Of a stretch of 64,000 nt of DNA, positions 57,126 to 64,000 are shown in pieces. The DNA is taken from positions 1 through 64,000 of the forward strand of contig JAXGGA010002247.1 in assembly GCA_038373865.1 (NCBI GenBank), in the 5' to 3' direction. This DNA comes from Uloborus plumipes (lineage: Eukaryota > Arthropoda > Arachnida > Araneae > Uloboridae). A model generated the notes under the pieces. It saw nothing but the letters and a program-made list of their open reading frames with translations. It was not told where the DNA came from and made no database searches. The first letter of the stretch is position 1. Each line of letters begins with the position of its first letter. The position numbers and the translations under genes were made by a program.

Positions 57126-60004
57126 GGGTCATTCCACGTCAAGTGATCCAAAATCTGAGAAAATTTTTACCTTACATTTTTGTATTTCTTTCACATTTGG
57201 CTCATGAATTGTACCCCTTGAGGTAATCAAAAGTCTCAATTTTTGGATTTTTATCTCTATTATTTTTTCATTTATGAGACTTTGAACTTTGGAAAAACCC
57301 TCGTTTTTCAATGGATAAGGGTACATAAAAGGGACCATAACTCGATACCAAATATAGATAGAACGATTTGGTAAATGGCATTTTAAAGTACGTTAGTTGT
57401 CGCTTAATCTGATATGCAACATGACTAATTTGATAAAAATTTTTATTTTCAAAAAATGAAATTTAAATTTCAAATTTAAATTTCTCGAAAAACATATAAT
57501 GAATTTTTTTGAAAAAATTCTCAAAAATTCTTGTGTATTTCATCTACGTTTGTACAAATTTTTAGATTGGGATCTCAATGGGATCATATTTTTTTGAATT
57601 TTTGAATAAAACTGTATAGGAAAAAAATGATATTTTTTAGAATCTGTTTATTTAAATACTAAGTTCTCTTGCTTGTGATGGTCTAAAAAGCAGTGAACAA
57701 ACATAAATATGTTTAAAGTGAGCTAGCCTGAGATTATAGATTTGTCAGGTTCACCCCCCTCCCCCGCACAACCACTCTTTTTTAATTCAAAACTGTTCAA
57801 AATGTTGTAAAAAAAACTCTTTGATACAAAATGAATAGTAAACTTATTTAAAGTTGGTAAATGAGTTTCCTTATAACTAGACAAAGTATCCCCCTCCCCA
57901 CCCAAATATACCATTCACACTATACCAATATGACGTCTAACCTGGGGATTGAGTTGAGGATTATTTTCACCCTAGGTATATATATTGTTTTTCAGACGAA
58001 ATGTTTCTTTTCGATCCGAACTTCAAAGTGTACTTCCATTCAATATCTGAAATTTAACTTTATGATTCATTTCATCTTCTACTCCAGCACCAATCTTCAA
58101 TTTTGAAGGGAGGAAATAAATGGGTCGCCCCAATATCATAGCAAACAGCAAAATAGCACTGTTTCCCCTTGTTCTCATCGTTTTTTCTATTCTTTTCGCA
58201 CAAAACTGAAAATAAATCAAAATATCAGATCATATGTCTGTGTCCCCATAACTATCTTTCCACATTATCTCGTGTGCAGCTGTTATTTAATTTTTTTAAT
58301 CGTTTGTGTTCTTTTTCATTTTGTTGTAAAGGAAAGTAATGCAGCAAGATATATCTATGTATATATATATATTAAACAAACACTGCTTTTTTGAGCACAA
58401 CCTCACATATTGTTTAACTTCTTTACAGATTGCTCCCCCCCCCCTTACCCTACCTTTCCACTCCAAACTTTTATTTTTTTTTATCATCCCGCCTAGCCCC
58501 ATTTCAAAGCCTTAGTCTCTATGTCTGGTAGTGTTTCAGTTTGTTGTGTTTGTTACTCTTTCTTATTAGCTTATGAGCTTTGTCCAATAAGAGAAAGGAA
58601 AGGCAGTGATGGGGACTGACATATAACGTGACACTTTAATTTCTTTTCAGTTTTGTGTAAAAATAATGGGAAAACATTACGAGAATAAGGGGAAACAGTG
58701 CTATTTTGCTGTTTGCTATGATCTTGGGGGCGACCCATTTATTCCCTCCCTTCAAAATTGAAGATTGGTGCTGGGGGAGGGGATGAAATGAACCATAAGT
58801 TTAAATTCAGATTTTGAATGGAAGTACACTTTGTGAAGTTCGGATTGAAAACGAAACACTTCGTCTGAAAAACAATATATACCTAAAGGGAAAATAATCC
58901 TCAAATCAATCCCCAGGTGAGACGTCATATTAGTATAGCGTTAATGGTATATTTGGGTGGGGGAAGGGTTGTACTTTGCCTTGTTATAAGGAAGCTCAAT
59001 TACCAACTTTAAACAAGTTTACTGTTCATTTTGTATCAAAGAAGCTTTTTTTTAGCATTTTAAATAGTTTGGGGGGGAAATGGTTGGGTCAGGAAGGAAG
59101 GGAGGGGGAGCTGACCAATCTACAAGTTAATTCTTGCTCAATTACCTAGAGAAAAAATAATAGTCAATTCAATCCCCAGGTTAGACGTCATAATAGTACA
59201 GCGTTAATGGTATATTTGGGTGGAGGATGGGGATATTTCTTCTAGTTATAAAGAAACTCATTTACCAACTTTAAATAAGTTTACTATTCATTTTGTATCA
59301 AAGAGTTTTTTTTTTTTTTAAACATTTTGAACAGTTTTGAATTAAAAAAGAGTAGTTGTGCGGGGGAGGAAGGGGGGAGGGGGGTGAACCTGACAAATCT
59401 ATAAGCTCATGCTAGCTCACTTTAAACATATTCATGTTTATTCACTACTTTTTGGACCATCACAAGCAAGAGATCTTAGTATTTAAATAAATAGAATCTA
59501 AAAAATATCATTTTTTTTCCTATACAGTTTTATTCAAAAATTAAAAAAAATATGATCCCATTGAGATCCCAATCTAAAAATTCGTACAAACACAGATGAA
59601 ATACACAAGAATTTTTGAGAATTTTTTCAAAAAAATTCATTGTACGTTTTTCGAGAAATTTAAATTTGAAATTTAAATTTCCTTTTTTGAAAAAGAAAAT
59701 TTTTATCAAATTAGTCATGTTGCATATCAGATTAAGCGGCAACTAACGTACTTTAAAATGCCATTTATCAAATTGTTCTATCTATATTTGGTACCGAGTT
59801 ATGGTCCCTTTTATGTACCCTTATCCATGGAAAAACGAGGGTTTTTCCAAAGTTCAAAGTCTCATAAATAAAAAAATAATAGAGATAAAAATCCAAAAAT
59901 TGAGACTTTTGATTACCTCAAGGGGTACAATTGATGAGCCAAATGTGAAAGAAATACAAAAATGTAAGGTAAAAAACGTTGGATCACTTGACATGGAATG
60001 ACCC
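57126..60004. mobile_element. Palindromic transposon, GGGTCATTCCA family, copy 2
   Basis: Ends GGGTCATTCCACGTCAAGTG and CACTTGACATGGAATGACCC. A perfect 4-bp duplication TATA at 57122-57125 and 60005-60008. Arms of more than 1 kb surround a central 0.3 kb spacer (about 58290-58620). The right arm has the same internal duplication as copy 1 (GGTATATTTGGGTGG at about 58947 and 59208), so the duplication predates both insertions. It lacks the 1.7 kb insert found in copy 1. Non-coding, inside the hAT-like element. Confidence 0.88.
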
Positions 60005-60031
60005 TATAGAAAACATTTTTAGTGAGATATA

Positions 60032-60682
60032 CAGGGTGTCCACTCCAATCGTGGACCAATAGCTAATTTCTAAACCGTTAGAGATACGCATATAGTTTAT
60101 TTAGGAAAAAATCTCCAAATTATGAAAGGAATTTTGGGTCTGTTCAATGTTTTTCAAAAAATCAAATTTTGAAAGAGTTACGAAATTTAAATTTTTATAC
60201 AGCCCCCCAGTCCTATCAATCATATTTAGTAAAACATTCTTGACACTGTAACGTTTAAAACTAAAAAAAAATCACTCCTCTACCACAAAAATTGACCGAG
60301 TTATGACGTTTTGAAAAATTAAGATTTTGCATTATTTCATGACGTCATCGAGAGATCGCTTAAGGGACCATATGCGAAATCCTTCAAAATCTTGATTTTT
60401 CAAAACGTCATAACTCGGTCAATTTTTGTGGTAGAAGAGTGATTTTTTTTTAGTTTTAAACGTTACAGTGTCAAGAATGTTTTACTAAATATGATTGATA
60501 GGACTGGGGGACTGTATAAAAATTTAAATTTCGTAACTCTTTCAAAATTTAATTTTTTGAAAAACATTGAATAGACCCAAAATTTCTTTCGTAATTTGGA
60601 GATTTTTTCCTAAATAAACTCTATGCTTATCTCTAACGGTTTAGAAATTAGCTATTGGTCCACGATTGGAGTGGACACCCTG
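60032..60682. mobile_element. Mariner-like foldback element
   Basis: 651 bp, ends CAGGGTGTCCACTCCAATCG and CGATTGGAGTGGACACCCTG, flanked by TATA on the left and right (TA duplication). The arms are about 300 bp with few mismatches, including GTAACGTTTAAAAC-type and GACCGAGTTATGACGTTTTG blocks, around a centre near 60350. Non-coding. It lies in the same hAT-like element as the palindromic copy 2. Confidence 0.85.
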
Positions 60683-61716
60683 TATACTGCAACTGTTGAA
60701 TTAACGTTTTTCTTTTATTTGACTTTTTTTGTTGAAATGTGAAACACCGTTATCGAAAAACATTTCTAAAGCAAAACAAAAGCAACGATGTTTAAAAAAC
60801 GTTGCCCTTGAATCATCGGTAGTAATTTAAAAAAAAAATCAATACGATAGATATTGCAACTACGAAAGAGGAATCTTTTTTATTGCATATTTTTATTGCT
60901 TTTTGCTGAAGTGTAAAACAGACATCGAAAGGAAAAAAACATCGAGCGCGAAACAGTGATCATTAAGATATCGACCTTAAAACACATCGATGGTAACTAT
61001 CAAAAACGTCTTCTAACGAGATTGATAGTGTAACGGCTGATTAACGATTTAACTTTTGGCCGCATATCTTGATGATTTTTTTTTTGCTGAAATATAAAAC
61101 AAAGAATAATAATGAAATAAATAAAATTTAAAAAAAAATTGCGAAAGCAAATTAGAAATATTTTAGAAACATCGAGAGTAAAACGTCGATGATAATCATA
61201 AAAATGTTTTCAAAGGAGATTAACTGAAACTTCTAATAAAGCATGAAAACTTCTCAATACGTCTGCATATCACATATTTTTACCAAGCTTTCTTTGCTGG
61301 ATTATAAAATATCGACATCGAAAAAAACATCGAACCCAAAACATCGATATTGGGAAAACATCGACCCTCAAACATCGATGGTAAAAACATCGATATTTTA
61401 GCAAAATCATCGATGTTTCCAAAACATCGACATGGATGTCGCAGCCCTACTATCTATCCTCACGTGCAAAATTCAAACATAGTGCTGAAGGAAAGTTTCC
61501 AAGAACACTGCTTAAATGGTAACTACTAGTGATCAAACACATGACTTTCAGACCTACGGATACGTAACAAGTACATACTGCGCATGTACTACTCGGTAAC
61601 TTTGTGGCAACGTTGAGCCTCAAGCCTGGGGAGTGCCAATTCTAAGTCCGATACCCTATCAACTGGACCAAGGCCTAGGTTTACTAATTTTTAACAAATT
61701 TATATAAAAAATAATA

Positions 61717-62094
61717 CTGAGCTGTAAAAAATGAATGCTGATTTTACAGTATAATGCAGCTAATTTTATAGTAATATACTGTAAAAATTGCTAATTTTAC
61801 AGTAATAAACTGTAAAATTGCTAACTGCGCAGTAGTAAATTACAATTTCTAATTTTACAGTTTATTACCGTGCATTTTACCATTTTAAACTAAAACCTCT
61901 GCTGCCAATATTATATTGTTGCTTTTATACTGTAGTACAGCAAAATTTTACGGCAATAAACTGTAAAGTTTTTATTTACAGTAAGAAACTGTAGCATTGC
62001 TAGTGTTACAGTTTATTACCATGCATTTTACAGTTTTAAATTGGAACCTCTGCTGCCAGTATTATACTGTAAAAACAGTACATTTTTTGCAGTG
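61717..62094. mobile_element. MITE with CACTG ends, copy 3
   Basis: Shares with 21881-22255 the units TTTACAGTAATAAACTGTAA, TTAAACTGGAACCTCTGCTG-like blocks (twice) and the right end TTTTTTGCAGTG followed by TA. The left end (CTGAGCTGTAAAAAATG) is altered. It is made of repeated inverted units and has no coding potential. Confidence 0.65.
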
Positions 62095-62662
62095 TACCCT
62101 ATTGTACTGTTGTAGCTGCGTAACTACAATAAGAAAAAACTGATAAGAATAATCTTCATGAGCAAAAAGTTCTAGCTAAATTTAATTTTGTGATTCTAAT
62201 ATAGTACAAATGAAATACCACAAGCGGTATGCCTTATTGAGCCCGAATTCCCAGAAATAACTAAAGGACATGTGCCATCCATCATTTCTGTCATCAGTCA
62301 CGGGTGCGATTTCAATACTGACAGATATTCCAGACTTCATAATGCATGTCAAGTCAAGTGATAAGATTTCTTCCACATTCGGTGACAAATTCTTCGTGAA
62401 GGTTTTCGTCTTCTACAACTTCGAACAAATCATTAGTCCTTCACGTTGCTAATAATAGAGAATTACAGTGTAAAGCAGTAAAAAGTTTTGATTTAGATAC
62501 TCGTTTGAATAGAAAGAGAATGGCAATAAAAAATACAGAAGAATTTCTTTGTTTACTTTTTTTTCTTAATGTAAATATTTCTGTCGTTTTCAGTATTTTA
62601 TTTTCCCATCATCATAAACGTTTAGAACTTCTCAGGAAATTAAAAAATAAATGCAATCGACA

Positions 62663-62830
62663 TCTATATACATAAATGGCTACTTCTGTATGCCCAGGAT
62701 AATCTTCAAAACTACTGGACCGATTTTAACAATTTTTTTCACCCAAGATAGCTACATTAACAGGACTCAGGATAGGCTATAATTCATTTCTAAAACACTT
62801 AAACAAGTTGCAATAGAAAACAGTAAATTT
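62663..62830 (+). mobile_element. Helitron-like 5' end
   Basis: TCTATATACATAAATGGCTA after an A, then AAACTACTGGACCGATTTTA, as in short arthropod Helitrons. No convincing 3' hairpin with CTAG; the CTAG before T at 62937-62940 lacks a clear stem. Confidence 0.35.
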
Positions 62831-63323
62831 CATGTAATTTACCTATTAAATGATTAAATTTTACACCCATTGTAGCAGAAATTTGCTGCCTTACAACAAC
62901 AATATTCTTAACCGACGAAAACACGGAGGAGGTGCTCTAGTCGACCGGTATATTTTTTTTTAATGTATGACCACGCATAACTTTTTACTGAATAGTCCGA
63001 TTTGTAAAAAATTTTTTTTTTGTTTGAAAGGGTACACCTTCCTGGTGGTCCCATGGTCCCATGAAGCAGGGTTTGAGAACGGTAATTATGGAAAACAGTA
63101 AATTTCATGTACTTTCCCCATTAAATAATGGTTAAACTTTTAAAACTCAATTTTCGAAGGCTTTCATCAATCCAATCCAGTATTTTGTGTATCAATTCAA
63201 CTCCAGGGCAAACAGCTGGAACTGCTAATATCATTTCCGCGTTTTGTATTGAATATTCAAGGCTCATCTCAAGCCCTGTAATGTGATCCCATGGTCTCAT
63301 GATGCGGGGTTTGAGAACGGAAT
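62814..63323. repeat. Interleaved direct repeats
   Basis: AAAACAGTAAATTTCATGTA occurs at 62817 and 63091. A second pair, CCCATGGTCCCATGA with GGGTTTGAGAACGG, occurs at 63049-63083 and 63286-63320. The alternating order suggests an old tandem duplication of about 250 bp. Confidence 0.55.
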
Positions 63324-63415
63324 CTTGAAGAAATTGAGGGAAATCTTCAGAATTCCGTTCATGCGCATACTCTTTGCGATCATGAACGGAATTTCATGGG
63401 CGCACTCTTTGCTAT

Positions 63416-63525
63416 GTCGCTCGCTGATAGAGTGGTTTTACAGTAAAGACGCTGGGCTCTCATTGGCAAGAGCATCAGTTCGATCCTCGAGCGAGTCGGT
63501 GGATTTTCAAGCTTCAGAAAAAAAA
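63416..63525 (+). mobile_element. Possible tRNA-derived SINE head, decayed
   Basis: CTGATAGAGTGG (63424-63435) resembles an A box and AGTTCGATCCT (63477-63487) a B box, about 50 bases apart, in a local GC-richer patch. The arms do not fold into a convincing tRNA, so this is at best an old tRNA-derived repeat. It overlaps a plus-strand 104-codon ORF (63283-63597) with no recognised motifs. Confidence 0.35.
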
Positions 63526-63599
63526 TGCAGCGTCTACGTCATACGCTTATGCGGCATGCAAACCGCAGTTTTACTGATGGAAAATATTTATTCCTGATT

Positions 63600-64000
63600 T
63601 CCCCAATTTTTTAAAAAATATATTTCCAAGCTTCCATCAGGTTCCATCACCTTAACTTTTAAAGGTTAAATTTAGTGATGCACTAATAATGAATCGGCAG
63701 TAAATGGCCACTTTGCAGATTAACCTGTTGGTCAGTTTTATCCGTATAATCGGCTGAAAACTTGTATTTTAAATATGCTTTAATTAAATCCCAGAAATTA
63801 ACACAATTTTTTTTTAGTGACAATCGTTTAAAATTTTGGACGCGTTAATAAAGTGAGACGAAGCGTCATGATGGCAACATGACACTCTTCCGAGTATACA
63901 TTTACACTGAAAAGAATGAAATAAAAATAAAATTTTATAAAAAAAAAAGTAAAACCGACTTCAAAAACTGAAAATTGCTCTAAAAAGTAAAAAATGATCT
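63600..64000. other. No feature recognised
   Basis: AT-rich sequence without protein-like frames, inverted ends or repeat partners elsewhere in the window. Confidence 0.4.

Larger units (their letters stand above)
56849..61449. mobile_element. hAT-like element with ATCGATG-rich ends, host of second nest
   Basis: Left end TAGGGGTGCGACATCGA and right end ATGTCGCAGCCCTA are inverted. An 8-bp duplication CTATCTAT is at 56841-56848 and 61450-61457 (within CTAT simple sequence, so slightly less diagnostic). Its own DNA is about 1.07 kb after removing two inserts. Both ends carry arrays of the palindrome AACATCGATGTTT (56858-57000; 60910-61440), likely binding sites for a transposase. Non-coding. 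Confidence 0.75.

Noticed and set aside
61595..61680. Minus-strand tRNA-like segment (GGTCCAGTTGATAGG)
   Set aside because: An A-box-like start is present but no good B box or cloverleaf; too weak to annotate.
63283..63597. 104-codon plus-strand ORF
   Set aside because: Overlaps direct repeats and a tRNA-like segment; no protein motif, so treated as chance.
1..64000. CRISPR array, bacterial operon, rRNA or intact tRNA genes
   Set aside because: No regularly spaced short repeats with unique spacers, no operon structure, no rRNA-like conserved blocks and no foldable tRNA outside the SINE head.

Overview
The window is visibly AT-rich, intron-poor and dominated by repeats. It looks like intergenic DNA of an arthropod, probably a chelicerate such as a spider. 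That placement rests on the mix of element families (I/R1-type LINE, CR1-type remnant, PIF/Harbinger, pogo/Tigger-like, mariner, hAT-like and Helitron-like elements, and a tRNA-headed SINE) and on the lack of any bacterial gene organisation. No complete host gene is evident. The only host-like coding traces are an unrecognised minus-strand segment at 3460-3891 with one in-frame stop, a short C-terminal-looking piece at 41-166, and a doubtful short ORF at 30840-31013.

Layout. 1-12.7 kb is mostly featureless AT-rich DNA with a MITE (2.7-3.3 kb) and the 3' end of a CR1-like LINE (10.1-10.7 kb) that is split by a hAT-type MITE. A large palindromic element (12697-17336) carries a nested 1.7 kb element, and a pogo-like element follows at 17.4-17.9 kb. 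At 19.2 kb there is a GC-rich hairpin with 92-bp arms. 21.9-26.4 kb holds a mariner-like MITE, a second hAT MITE, an 84-bp minisatellite, and a pogo-like element that is itself split by a 2 kb element with a decayed gene. 27-32 kb contains several MITEs. 32.4-34.15 kb is a Helitron with a nested hAT MITE.

The centrepiece is a five-level nest at 34248-47824. A hAT-type MITE (8-bp duplication ATACAGAG) contains a 13 kb element (8-bp duplication ATACTTAG) with about 1.2-kb inverted arms. That contains an I/R1-type LINE with ORF1 and ORF2. ORF2 is interrupted by a 5.75 kb PIF/Harbinger element (3-bp duplication TAA), which itself contains a smaller hAT-like element. Removing the Harbinger and one TAA restores the ORF2 frame.

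47.8-64 kb holds a deleted mariner, a 591-bp foldback element, the SINE, another MITE, a small Helitron, a near-perfect 69-bp-arm hairpin, and a second nest (56841-61457): a hAT-like element with ATCGATG-rich ends that contains a palindromic element and a mariner-like foldback.

Two relationships connect the parts. First, five elements in this window start with GGGNNATTYCA-like termini and are each flanked by a perfect 4-bp duplication, so they form one coherent transposon group. Second, the LINE and the SINE share the same 3' tail, including a short stem-loop whose stem differs by compensating base pairs. This suggests the SINE is mobilised by this LINE lineage.
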